NCBI GenBank assembly: GCA_946902985.2
Contig: OX336388.2
Coordinates: 226,694,467 to 226,758,466 of the forward strand
Length of the DNA stretch: 64,000 bases
Source of the DNA: Meconema thalassinum
Lineage: Eukaryota; Arthropoda; Insecta; Orthoptera; Tettigoniidae
Direction of reading: 5' to 3'
Part shown: positions 21,603 through 32,216 of the stretch, piece by piece
Position numbering within the stretch: position 1 is the stretch's first letter
Layout: each line of letters starts with the position of its first letter
Position numbers and translations under genes: made by a program
The notes under the pieces: model-generated
Database searches by the model: none
What the model was told of the DNA's origin: nothing
The model's input: only the letters and a program-made list of their open reading frames with translations

Positions 21603-23296
21603 TTGACAAGGCACCCGATCGCGTTTCTAGGTGACAGCACTCGGCCTGTCGGAGCAGGCCAACAATACTCCAAACAATTAGTTCAGCTTCTAAACAGTCT
21701 TGGATTTTCAGTAAATTTGGCGGAAGTCCACAGGTACGAAGTTTCAGCGCTTCGTGAAGAACGTCCAATCCCGAATACTGGAGCGTTCACGCAGTTTTGC
21801 TTTGACAACGCTGACTTTAACATAAGGACATTGGACGAGCGAAACACATTTCACTGCATGGGAGGCATCAAGTGCACAGGTCCAGCGCCTGACAGTGAAA
21901 TATCTCCACTCAAACGTACACGAGAAGTTCCTAATGCTGGTGTGAATGCGGCGATGGGAAAGTTCAACATTTCGTGGTATCGGAAGCCCTCTTCCCGTGG
22001 TTCAAAGGACGTCAAGATTAAGGAGTTTACTGTGGAAGCCCCAAATTCTGTGGCTATTGCGTCGATGATGGACTCCTTGTTGTTATCTGGACGGTGGTCA
22101 GGTATTAATTTACCCGCCTCGTGAAACGGCTTTATGAAGACGTCACTGCTCATGCTCAACCAGCTCCCCAGACGACGTCAGTTGATACCCTGCCGTTCAT
22201 TAACTTGGAACCGAGCAATCCATCAACTATACATTCCGCGTTGAAGTTTGCCGCAAGAGAGTGCGTGGAACTGAAACAAAGCACTTGTTTCGGAACCTTT
22301 GACCAGCCCCTATACGCGAAAGCTGCAGAGATAGTCGCATCGGACACTTCAGAGGAACTCAAAAACGTGGTTGTTCGTCTAGGCGGATTTCACATTCTAA
22401 TCTCGTTTCTTGGGGCAATCGGCTACGTGATGAATGGAAGCGGTTAGGAGGAGCTCTGGGCGGAAATATACGCTAAATCGTCAGTGACTCACATGATGTC
22501 TGGACACGCATATCCTAGGTAGGCTTGAAATTAGCTCGCTCTTAAAAATGATTACGTTATGCCTTCAATTTCAAATGTATCAATAACGCGAAAATGTGCA
22601 TGTTCTAGGGCCCTGAGAGCGCATTTTCTGACAAAACAGGCTGTCGGGACAATGTTACTCAACATGAACGACGGGCTGAAGGATGACAAGGACGAAATAC
22701 AGGCGATTTTTACCGCATTCCAAGAAGGCACCGCCTACGACTTGCTATCATATCCTTACCTTCAACGTCTCAAAGAGTCGCTTCATGACACATTTTCTTC
22801 AATGAGCCAGAAATCTCGCACAGGAAAGCTGTGGGTAGAGTACATAAAACAGCAAGCCTGAAAAATATTGAAGGATTCTGCATCTTTACGCGAGGAAATG
22901 AAGGTATTCGTCTCTACGGCTCCAGATGAAAAGGCCAAACAATCAGCTGGAGAGAAGTTCGCCATTTGTCTCTATGATAGTGCCAAATCGGTGTGCAAAA
23001 GCCTTGACGAACTTCGGGTGGTGAAATACAGACAAAAGATTGCCAAACAACCGGTCACAGCGTCATTTCAGCTGGCTTCACTTCCGCCGACTTGGGCGGC
23101 ATGCAAACAAAATTCACTTACGGGTATATTTGCAAGTTCAGGAATGGTTAGGATTTTCTTTGGCCCCGACCCAATGGGGATGGAAATTCCAACACTCAGC
23201 TTTAGTACCAGTGACAACTCATCTTCCAGCTGCTCCAGATCATCTCCTCAATTTGGTGTCCTGCAACTGCAAGAGCTCTTGTGGCAGTCAGTGTGA
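21603..23296 (+). pseudogene. Decayed gene of the long-inverted-repeat element, with a readable intron
   Basis: A chain of open frames on one strand: 21603-22124 (TQFCFDNADFNIRTLDERNT, FHCMGGIKC), then 22121-22447 (STCFGTFDQPLYAKAAEIV, LGGFHILISFLGAIGYVMNG), 22448-22518 (EELWAEIYAKSSVTHMMSGH) and, after an intron, 22609-22861 and 22868-23296. Breaks are a TGA at 22122, one frame change between about 22125 and 22180, a TAG at 22445 and a TGA at 22859. About 530-560 residues in all. I recall similar repeat-encoded uncharacterised invertebrate proteins but cannot name the family. No known catalytic triad could be placed. Confidence 0.65.
22519..22608 (+). other. Spliceosomal intron (90 bp, phase 2) in the decayed gene
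   Basis: The exon ends CCTAG at 22518, the intron begins GTAGGC and ends TGTTCTAG at 22608, and the next exon starts GGCCCTG. Removing it joins ..SGHAYP to RALRAHFLT in frame. The intron itself contains in-frame stops (TAG, TGA, TAA), so reading through is not possible. This supports a eukaryotic, spliced gene carried by the element. Confidence 0.7.
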
Positions 23297-24539
23297 GTGC
23301 CGCTGATAGCGACTAAAGACCCGAAGTAAAAGTTGTAAAGCACACTTGTAGCTTTAAAACGATACATTGCCCATGCTCCTTAATGTGTGGGCACTGCAGT
23401 GGAAAAGCATGTGGCAACGCCACATTTGATGGCTCAGACCATGAGGAGGACGATTGAGTCCGATGTAAGCTTTGTTTATCAAAGTATTCTTTGTCTGAAG
23501 AGAGCTCTTTAAGCTTTGTTTTGTTATTATTTGCATTATGCATATTATGAATGTACGTTTAACTGCTAACTGCATTAAACTCGTTTTGTTCTATGGAAAC
23601 TGTTTCTGCTATTTGACCTGGATTCAAAGGAATACCATCCTAAAATCTCTTGAGCAAAGATACAAAATGGTGTCAGCAAAGGTGAATAGAGGAGCCCACC
23701 AGAGTAAATGGGCGTTCGTTCGGAAAAGCGACTGCCACACTACCACTTTTATATTTGTAACTGTATCTCTGCTGCTGTTTGTCGGATGAACATGGGCAAT
23801 GTATCGTTTTAAAGCTACAAGTGTGATTTACAACTTTTACTTCGGGTCTTTAGTCGCTATCAGAAGCTGTTTACACGATAAGCCCCGGGTAATCACAAAT
23901 TAGCTAAATTTTCGTGAGAAAAGTTGAGCTAAGAATGTTTGATTACTCATCTGTTTAAATGTATGTCAATAATTACGACCAATAAGAGCGTTATATATAA
24001 AGCAGTCCTTCTCTTATTAATATCAAAGCTCATTAGAACTGATTTTGGATCAATATTTTGAACGCAAGAAGCAAAAATGCTGTTTTAGGCACTTAGGCCC
24101 CTGTTAAGCCCTTTTGAACTCTCCAAAAACCATGACGCGGACGCCGCAGAGATGGGGACTTTTCAGGATTTGTTACTAGGGTACTAGGGAACATCTATAC
24201 CAAATTTCAGCTTTACATTTTTTTTTTAGGTTAAAACTTAATATGCCTGGGCTATCTAGCTGGCAGTGGGTGTAGCATGGCCTCTTACCAAGATATATGG
24301 AAACTTGGTGGTCCCGTCTCGAGCTACTGTTGCTATGGAGATGGCCGGCCTTGCTATTACTTCATCAGTTTATTTTCTGCTTTCATTAGCCTTTGCTTGA
24401 GTGCAAAAAAGCCGGAATCAGAAGTATGAGAAAGACTATCGAAAATTCATGTAGCCAGCCGTTTCTTCTGGGTCCTAAACTATGTGTATGCAAAATTTGG
24501 TTGAGATTGGTGGAACGGTGTAGATTTGTATACGGAACA

Positions 24540-24632
24540 AATCCACCCACCCACCCACTCACCCACATACATACATACATACATACATTCATACATACAT
24601 ACATACATACATACATACATACATACATACAG
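24540..24632. repeat. CACC and CATA microsatellite
   Basis: CCACCCACCCACTCACCCA then (CATA)n to about 24632, inside the hAT-like element. A CATGTGTATGC..AAATTTGGTT stretch lies before it. Confidence 0.9.
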
Positions 24633-24860
24633 ACTTTCACTTTTATATGTAAGATAAGTATGTTATTAAATTATAAGTTGCTTATTGTTAATTCTTTTTA
24701 TAGTAATTAAATATGTTATTAAATTACAAGAATTTTTTCATGCCTATTTTGTTGCCTATTTTACACGTTAGTGCCTATTTACATGCCTATTTTGGCTATT
24801 TTAAGAGCCTATATGCCTGCCTATTTTAACTGTTTTTAGTGCCTATAATTCTCGTCTCTA

Positions 24861-24962
24861 GTTATCAGACAATTTCTACACACACCCAAAGTACACGGGG
24901 CTACATGACCGCGTTGTCACAGGCCCAAAACTGAGGAACCAACCAACCAACCAGACCTCAAA
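24861..24962 (+). mobile_element. SINE-A, right part (tail)
   Basis: Continuation of 19925-20057: GTTATCAGAC, CACCCAAAGTACACGGGGCT, ending AACCAACCAACCAACC. Confidence 0.9.
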
Positions 24963-25011
24963 ACCACCGTCAGATCAAAAGTTTATAGTAATTTATATAT
25001 ATGTATAGCAA

Positions 25012-25917
25012 CCGGACCCGGCTTCGCCCGGGAACAGTTATGAATGCATTACGAGATAAGCACTTTTTTCCAAAGTCAATGAACAACGACCAATATCCGT
25101 TTTACGTCTCGGCATGATGGGTTAAAATCACTGACTGAACTATTAATTATATTATCATGGAGATGCATGTGCAACAAATTCTTGTCAGACGTAATTTTAG
25201 AATGGCGAGGTGCATGAAACACAAATCCCCCTTCCTTCCAATCTTAACTTGACTGTGAATTTTGCGGAACGAAAAGTTCACAGGCGAAATGAAAGTTGCA
25301 CTTCCAGGGAAACTCCAAACACAACCACCCTTCTCAAATTCTTAACTAAACACGACTCAACGGTTTGCTGCGGGCTGTATCTGGGGCAATAGGTTCACCC
25401 GCTAGCTAGGCTGCAACAGGGATGATAGACTCGCCCTTAGCTAGCTCGTAAACTGTCGCCTCAGTAGTTGAATGGACATGGTTGGAAGAAATTAAAACGT
25501 AAAAGCAATTTTAATGGGCGATGTATTGTAGAGAGACATATGCTCCCGCGGATTTTTTTGTAGAACTTTTCATGCTGAACAATTCTTACACTCATATTAT
25601 TTAGATATTTGTAACGGTTTGCCCAGCGTAAGCTTACAAAGCGCTCGGACGCCAGTTTTTTTTACTTTTCCACTGAAATCGTTACTTCTTGGCTTCCTTT
25701 GATCATTAATAAATTATTTTCTACATAAATCATCCTCGAGATATCCTTTACAGAATGGTGAAAACCGCATCAAAATCCATCCAGTGGTTCTCGAGTTTAC
25801 CCGTAACATCCAAGATTCGGGGACTTGGTTTTATACTCAGTAGAGATATGTCCCTTTCTTGTGGACACAATAACTACCGTCATTTTGCACCAACAACTTT
25901 CAAATTTGTACATAAAA
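25012..25917 (-). mobile_element. Helitron-like element M, 3' end at left
   Basis: The minus strand ends with hairpin CCCGGGCGAAGCCGGG, spacer TCCGGTTG and CTAT (one base off CTRR) at about 25012. The body contains ACAGAATGGTGAAAACCGC and ATCCAGTGGTTCTCGAG, repeated at 44.65-44.98 kb. Open frames of 60-65 codons (MVKTASKSIQWFSS..) are shared by the copies but look like non-coding repeat. The right border is unclear and meets the next element. Confidence 0.5.
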
Positions 25918-26595
25918 CTAGCAACCCTCACCGGCTTCGCCCGGTATCTTAAAGGGGGGGTTCAGCTTAAGACAGGAATAAAATGTCAATATCCATTCGA
26001 TTGTTGAACATGCTACAAATATTGTTGACAAATGATTCTCATATCACAGTTTTTTTTATCGTATGGCCTCGGGTGCCTGATGCAATCTTTGTTAATTGAC
26101 ACCCAGAGGGTAGCTTGCATGTCGAATTTCGTCGTTCCTTTGAACGCTATGAAAGTCAAGGAGGTTAGATACAGCATCTAAACTCCTTGACACTACAGCG
26201 CTTTCAAGTAGAGAATGGAGGAACTTTGTGTTGGCGGAAAATCCCGAGATTAATTTTGCCATTGACCACGGCCTACTGAATTCAAATGGGTTCGTTAACA
26301 TGCCAACAACGTATGACAAGAGTATCGTGATTTTTGTCGCCTTCAAAAATCACTTACCATGACCAGGGGCGAACCTGCAATCTTGGGGTTGGTAGTCCGA
26401 CACTATAACCACTCACCCACCGTGGCAAGCATATATCACAGTAATGGCATATTTGTGGCAACAAAAAGCAACTTTTATAATGTCAAAATTCTTATCGTAA
26501 GAGTTATTTAGAAAATTTTCAAAATTTGCCAAATTGTTTACCGTGCATCATCGTTTCCCGTTAATAAAAAATGTCCTACTTTTCTTTTTTCGTGG
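25918..26595 (-). mobile_element. Helitron-like element carrying SINE-B
   Basis: The minus-strand 3' end reads hairpin ACCGGGCGAAGCCGGT, GAGGGTTG, CTAG then T (plus strand ACTAGCAACCCTCACCGG at 25917). The body, including the SINE-B at 26051-26432, matches 32733-33375 in inverted orientation, with the same SINE at the same place. The 5' end near 26595 is approximate. Confidence 0.6.
26051..26432 (-). mobile_element. SINE-B copy 3
   Basis: ATATCACAGT at 26041-26050 and 26433-26442 is the target duplication. Head at right (CACCGTGGCAAGC on plus), short T/A tail at left. Confidence 0.9.
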
Positions 26596-26599
26596 TTTG

Positions 26600-26922
26600 T
26601 ATGACATCTGCACCTAAAAATGTAATCCCACTCAGGTCATTAGGATTTTTATTTGTGTTTATACTGTATACTGTACTGTACTTGTCATATCATACTAATA
26701 TATAACAAGATGTTCAGTAAAGAACATATAGCCTACTTTCTCCTAAATGTATGAGTATAGTTATAACTCGTTGTTATTATCAAAGAGTATAATAGAACTA
26801 TTCTTTGTTGAAGACCTTAGAAACGATTTACCTCTACCAAACGCCACAACCTAGATAAAAACTGCTACCATCATTGAAGAAAGAAAGATAAGAAGTATCT
26901 AAAGAATGTTATGGATCTGGAG
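26600..26922. other. Unassigned region
   Basis: AT-rich with no coding or repeat match. Confidence 0.4.
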
Positions 26923-26934
26923 ACATAATCGACC

Positions 26935-27152
26935 GGACTGGCGGCGTGGCTCAGCGGTAACGTTCTCGCTTGCTGGACCGTATGTTTCAGGTTCGTATCC
27001 TGGCGCAGTCAGCTGGCATTTGAGGGTGCACAAATGCGAGGGAGCCGTGTTAGTAGATTTACTGGCACGTTAAAGATCCCCTTCGGGACAAAATTCTGGC
27101 ACCCCGGCGTCTCTAAAAGCAACAGTAGTTAAAAGGGACGTAAAACCAATAA

Positions 27153-27198
<46 letters not shown>
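26935..27198 (+). mobile_element. SINE-V copy 1 with (ATT)n tail
   Basis: ACATAATCG(A/G)CC at 26923-26934 and 27199-27210. A box GCGTGGCTCAGCGGTAACG, B box GGTTCGTATCCTGG, body GGCACGTTAAAGATCCCCTTC, tail ACCAATAACATTATTATT. Relatives are at 44.58 and 52.2 kb. Confidence 0.9.
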
Positions 27199-27200
<2 letters not shown>

Positions 27201-27210
27201 ATAATCGGCC

Positions 27211-27875
27211 TGACGCGGGCAACATCCAACTTTGAGTTGAGGCATGTCTTTACACGTCTGGCTGCGTATGACTTTCACAACCCTAATTGAATTAACAAAT
27301 CTTTCCATGACCCTACAGAGACGTGTGTATACCAACTATGTGGATATTTTCGATTGCTATTTGGATGAAATAGAAGTATTAATTAATATCCTGAACTAGC
27401 ACCAACGATAGAGTTCAGATACTATGTGAAATCGTTTTGTTCTTTACTTCAATTAACATTTTCAAATAACGCACAATTGGCTGTTACAAACCCTTTAAAA
27501 TAGAAAGTAAAAATGTATCGTAGTATCATCTTGTCATTCTTCAAATTCGATGCGCATAGAATGCAAATGGTATAGTAATCAATGGAGCCCCACGTAGACT
27601 AGTCGTGATATCTAGTGGTGAAATATCTAACAATATAATCCTAACAGAGCGAGTGCATTCTAGCGGCCAGAAGAAGAAACTTTTCAATAAAATCTGGTCG
27701 GCGTGCAGTTACCTTTTTGGCAGCTAGATGTCTCGAGTAAATCTGCTGGCGAATTATGTTTTAATTAAATATATATTTTACACCATAATATGCACAATAT
27801 AACGCTTAATTTTAAAACATCTGAGTCATTACAAAACAATAAACATATAAAATTTCAAGCAAAAAAACTAGCTCT
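27211..27875. other. Unassigned region
   Basis: No coding or window-internal repeat match. Confidence 0.4.
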
Positions 27876-27877
27876 GA

Positions 27878-27948
27878 TCGGGTTTGAACCATAGGCATGT
27901 GAGTGACAGGCTAACGCTCTACCACTGAGCTAATTGTGTCAACAAATA
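27878..27948 (-). other. tRNA-like sequence (degenerate, Asp-type anticodon loop)
   Basis: The minus strand reads TTAGCTCAGTGGTAGAGC (near-perfect D arm/A box), CTGTCAC (an anticodon loop with GTC) and GGTTCAAACCC (B box). The acceptor, anticodon and T stems do not pair well, so it is a tRNA pseudogene or the head of an old SINE, not a working tRNA gene. Confidence 0.45.
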
Positions 27949-28259
27949 TAGTTCTATATAAAATGACTTACATAGAACTTGTTAGCAAATAGTGATTTAT
28001 ACTAAACGATTTCATCACTGGAGTATATTATTTATATATAAAGCATTTCATACAAAGTTTATTTATTTTATATCAGTACGCTATATTGAATGCAATACTC
28101 AAATTAGTGAAATATAAGTCAGGCACAAGATATCTGCTGCCATCTTGTCTTATTACTAAATCAGCTCAGCTTTTTAAAATCACGTCTGCACTATAGAATT
28201 ACAAAATAAACTTTTAATTTCGAACGTGCGTCTTCCTTTAGAACAGTTAAAACGATTCT
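27949..28259. other. Unassigned AT-rich region
   Basis: No coding signal. It may be the upstream part of the element ending at 28788. Confidence 0.35.
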
Positions 28260-28621
28260 CGGCTCGATAATCGGAACTGGTGGGTCCCATGATATGGATT
28301 ATAAAGTTTGCATAATTCGCACGGCCGCCATCCTGAAATGGTATGGCGGACGACCTTGTAGTTTGGTCACAAGACGCATCCTATACGAAGGTATGTTGTT
28401 ACCAAATTTGGTAGAGATCGGATGATTTGGTTAGTCGTTATTTGATTTTACGTTTTGAACGTTTGAGTGGCCGCCATTCAGTTTTAGTAAAGATGGCGGC
28501 GATATAAAACATGACACTGAGGTGTCCTTTGCTAGTGCTACCTTTGTACCAAATTTCGTTCAATTCGCATTCACCGTGTTCGAATTGATAGGGGGGGACA
28601 GACATTCAGAGTACACACACT

Positions 28622-28654
<33 letters not shown>

Positions 28655-28788
28655 ACAGACACACACACACACAGACTCACACACACACATACACACACAC
28701 AGACAGACACACTTTTTTCGCCCTGTGTTGATCTCATAAGTCTACTTTCATTTTTTGCAAAAATCGAAAGTAGGCTAAAAATGAGATG
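28260..28788 (+). mobile_element. G/H-type element, 3' part
   Basis: Contains GGCCGCCATC and AAGATGGCGGCGAT words, GTACCAAATTTCGTTCAATTC, a GGGGGGACA then (CA)n microsatellite at 28615-28712, and the shared terminal stem-loop GATCTCATAAGTCTAC..GAAAGTAGGCTAA. The 5' end of this copy cannot be placed. Confidence 0.65.
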
Positions 28789-29330
28789 GTGTGTGTCTGT
28801 CTGTCTGTCTATTACTCAATAACTCAAGAACCACTAGTCCTATTTAAATGAAATTTTGCATGGATGTAGCTGATTTACCAGGTTTACATATAGGATACTT
28901 TTGATTTCGAAATTTTGCATTACTAAAAAAATGGCGACCATTTTAGTGACGTCATTAGACCATTTGGTTTCAAAATTTCATACTTCCATATCAATTAAAA
29001 AGAGAACGGTAGGAAATAGCAAACTTTTGATGGGACGTGCGAGCTTTGAAATTTAATTTCCTATCCGAAAGGTCCTTATCACGTTTCGTGTATCTCCAAC
29101 AGTTAGCGAGTTAAACCGACATTTGTGACGTCACTACACCCTTTGGTTTCAAAATTACATATTTCCTTTTCAAATAAAAAGAGAACGCTAAGAAATAGCG
29201 AACTTTTGATGGTATACATGAGCTTTAACATTTAATTTTCTATCCGAAAGGTCCTTATCACTTTTCCTATATCTCCAACGGTTAGCGAGTAAAACCAGAA
29301 TCTGTGCAATAAAACACGGTCAACACCGAG
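28789..29330. repeat. Two diverged tandem units of about 180 bp (family I)
   Basis: TTTGGTTTCAAAATT, AAAAAGAGAACG, ATCCGAAAGGTCCTTATCAC and CTCCAACNGTTAGCGAGT occur twice, about 180 bp apart (28950/29135), after a CTGT microsatellite. Non-coding. Confidence 0.7.
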
Positions 29331-30030
29331 CGGTGCAGTATATGTCTCGATATATAAAAATGAAAATTTGTGTGTTTTTCTCTGAATTTCTGTGGAAATT
29401 TGAGTTTTTTACACGTTTCAGACTGTTTTATGATGGATGCGCGCGAAAATATTTTTTTGTCTGTCTGTCTGTTTGTTTGTTTGTTTGTTTGTTTGTTTGT
29501 CTGTGGACAAATTTGTTCCCTTATACCTCGAGAACGGCTGGGTGTATCAACGTAACATTTGGTACAGATATCCATCAGAGGCACGACACTAATCATTGAT
29601 GTAACTCTTCTCCGTACCTCTCATAAAAGGAGGCCTACCCCCTTAAAATATATGCTGGAATAGGCGTAGAAGGACGAGACAAAACTCATTTTCAGCCCCT
29701 CAATGTGAGAGACAAAACCCTGGTCCCCGAAAACCATATTTCAAGGACCGAAGACCAACCGTTTTTTGAGATATTCCCAGAAAACTAATTTAATTTAATA
29801 AACTACTGAACGAATGCAAGCCAGTAACCATGCCAACGGATTCTCAGAGGTCCATCTATTGCTGTAAGACGCAATGCAATTCCATTAATTACATTAGTGT
29901 GAAAGTTTGCAAACGGCTAGAAGGTTATCACGGAACCAAATTAAGCCGTAAAATTCATCAATACGTATAATGCGCTTAAGGGGATCAAGGAGTACTCTAG
30001 AATATTTTCACGCGATTTACACCTGCGGGT
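29331..30030 (+). repeat. Diverged family F-like region with GTTT microsatellite
   Basis: (GTTT)n at 29470-29503. From 29800, TGCCAACGGATTCTCAGAGG and TCTGTAAGACGCAATGC-like words match Helitron F at lower identity; the same order recurs at 31.0-32.1 kb. Stops are abundant. Confidence 0.5.
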
Positions 30031-30094
30031 GTGGTACGGCAGGTCTATTATATTCCTATACCCATATTATTCATTCATTCATTCATTTCGTATA

Positions 30095-30790
30095 GGCCAT
30101 CTATGGACCGCGTCATTCCAACCGTCTCCTACTGGCTTTGATGTTTGCCCTGTACGCCCGCATTCGTTCTCGGTGGACTTCCTTCCGTTCCTGGGTCCAA
30201 ATCTTTCCCGTTTTCAGCTTCGGTTTTTCTTGGAAACCTTTACAAGCTTGAAGTTTCCCTTTGAGTGGGGCGCGCTCCTGAATGTCTGTTGGTGTAATCC
30301 CCACTTCTTTCAGATCTTAATCCAGTTCAATGCACCAGGCCCATTTTGTTTTCCTCTCCTGAAAGGAAGTTATGTTGCGGTTGGTCAGTCTCGCTGGGCT
30401 CATTCGTTTCACATGCCCAAAAAAAATGGTAACCTTCTCTTCCGGATGACGTTGCTTATCTTCTCCACATGAGTATATAGGTCATGGTTATGCCGGCTTC
30501 TGTATTCCCCATTGTCTTTGATGGAACCCAATATCTTTCTCAACATTTTCCTTTCTTTGGCCTCCAGTTTCTCGACCAAGACTTTTTTGTTCATCGCGAG
30601 GCATTCAGAAGCATGCAAGACCTCCGGACGGATGACACTGCAGTAATGTTTTAGTTTTGCGTTGAAGGATATTGACCTTTTCTTATAGATGCCATTAGTT
30701 AAATGGTAGGCCATTTCCATTTTGCTCATGCGTGATGCGAATGCTTCTTTCTCTGATAATATCCCTTCCCTGACCCTTCCTGAAAAGAAA
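30095..30790 (-). pseudogene. LINE-beta fragment
   Basis: 30409-30729 reads MEMAYHLTNGIYKKRSISFN, VLHASECLAMNKK and KERKMLRKILGSIKDN. After a break, 30113-30304 reads GITPTDIQERAP, GFQEKPKLKTGKIWTQERK. It is closest to the copy at 53.6-54.2 kb, which shares ITP/ISP.DIQER and EKPKLKTGK. A CATT run borders it at 30070-30087. Confidence 0.85.
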
Positions 30791-30834
30791 AGTACATGGC
30801 CTTTGTCTGAATTAAAAATAAAATAAAAATAGGT

Positions 30835-32132
30835 GTTATAATTTCTCCCTATATTATATTATTATTAGTATTATATTATGGCGTACAACGACGAGACAAA
30901 TCCCCTCGGTGCCAGCAACAAAACTCGGGGGCCCTAAAGGATCCTCGAAAACTACATTATAAGGCTCTAAATCCAACAGTTTCTGAAATATTCCCAGAAA
31001 ACTAATTTAATTTAATTTAACAAACTAATGCAAATCGGTAACCATGAGAACATTATCTCAAGGGGTGGCATACAACTTTCCATCTATTTCTGTAAGAAGC
31101 AATGTCACTCCATTTATTACATTTCTGTGAAAGTTTGCAAATGGCTATAAGGTTATCACGGAACTAACGTAGACCGTATAATTCATCAATGCAATTAAGA
31201 GGGTGAAGGGGTACCCTAGAATTTTTTCATGCAATTTTCATGTTCGACATATAGTACAGAAGGTCTATTATATCTCCAAACAGAAACATTATTTTCAAAC
31301 ATTCCTGAATTGAACCAGCATTTTTGCGGCTTTTAGGAATTTGGGCAATTTGAGGCTAAAGAACCTGAATTTTCATGCACCACAAGCCTTTATAATTTTT
31401 GAAAGGGGTCTTCCTGAGTATGGGCACCTAGCACAACGTAGAGGGTCAGTTTTTATGTAACGTGTATTGCGTTTCGTCTACAAGGCTTTCAATTGTATTT
31501 CACGTCAGGAAGTACACGTTAGGTGAATTTAGTCTGAGAGCACATTTTAACTTTTTTTTTTGTCGACATACGGGTTCATCGTAAGGATGATTTTATTTGA
31601 TACTGTGTGGTAGATATACCCATATTTGGATATCTGGGTGATATGTTGTAGACAAGAGAATTGTCTGTCTGTCTTTCTGTGTATCTTTATGTACGCCTAT
31701 ACCTCGCGTTCGGATGCTTGGTGCATCGTAAAATTAGGTATGGTAACCATGAGAGTCAATACACCAATCATTTATAAAACTCTTCACCGTACTTTTCATA
31801 CAGTAGAAGGGTGGATATAGAGAAAAACTTCTCAAAATACATGCTAAAATAGGCTAAATATAAAAATAATCCTAGAAGGACGACCAAAGCATATGTTGCG
31901 CTTCTCAATGTGAGACACAAAATTCGGGAATCTATAAAGGGTCTTCGAAAACTACATTTTAAGAGCCTTAAATTAACAGTGTGTATGATATTCCCTGTAA
32001 ACTAAATTCGTTCTGATAAACTTGAAGGAATGACAAACCGCTAACCATTGCAACAGTAGCTCAATTGATAATGTCTGGTGTTAACAACGAACACCGTTCG
32101 AAGAACGGGTACTTCTGCTAGTTCTTTAAGAA
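30835..32132 (+). mobile_element. Helitron-like element, diverged F relative
   Basis: It starts near TCTCCCTATATTATATT and ends with a perfect hairpin CCGTTCGAAGAACGG, a 9-base spacer GTACTTCTG, CTAG and T. The middle contains a CTGT microsatellite and F-like words (CAGAAAACTAATTT, AGGTTATCACGG). The 5' border is not preceded by A, so the full extent is uncertain. Confidence 0.6.
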
Positions 32133-32216
32133 AGAACAATTTTCAGCTGCTCGGAATAAAAATGCAATAATAGGATCCTAATTTACAGTTTATGTTCGTG
32201 ATTGAGGAACATTTTG

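Larger units (their letters stand above)
21083..24252 (+). mobile_element. Inner element with about 470-bp imperfect terminal inverted repeats
   Basis: The left arm (about 21083-21555) and right arm (about 23783-24252, inverted) share CCAGGCAT ends, GTAAAGCTGAAATTTGG, ATGTTCCCTAGTACCCTAG, CCCCATCTCTGCGG, ATATTGATCCAAA and GACTAAAGACCC, with moderate divergence. A third partial copy of the inner arm end lies at 23300-23370 in the left-arm orientation. Between the arms is a decayed gene. The insert splits a unit of the 101-bp array; (G/T)ATC on both sides may be a short target duplication. Confidence 0.8.
20058..24860. mobile_element. hAT-like composite element, 4.8 kb, perfect 8-bp target duplication
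   Basis: GTTATCAG is duplicated at 20050-20057 and 24861-24868. Terminal inverted repeats are TAGAGACGGGAATT and (inverted) TAGAGACGAGAATT. Both ends carry dense GCCTATTT words (about 20060-20240 and 24740-24850), like transposase-binding subterminal arrays. The interior holds a 101-bp tandem array, an inserted long-inverted-repeat element and a CATA microsatellite. No hAT transposase is seen. The superfamily call rests on the 8-bp duplication and YAGAG-type termini. Confidence 0.8.

Noticed and set aside
24386..24710. Frames with YVCMYVCMYVCM / YIHTYIHTYIHT
   Set aside because: Produced by the CATA microsatellite.
25755..25952. Repeated frame MVKTASKSIQWFS also at 44.8 kb
   Set aside because: It lies in the non-coding body of element M. 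The copies diverge without frame constraint and the frame is short.
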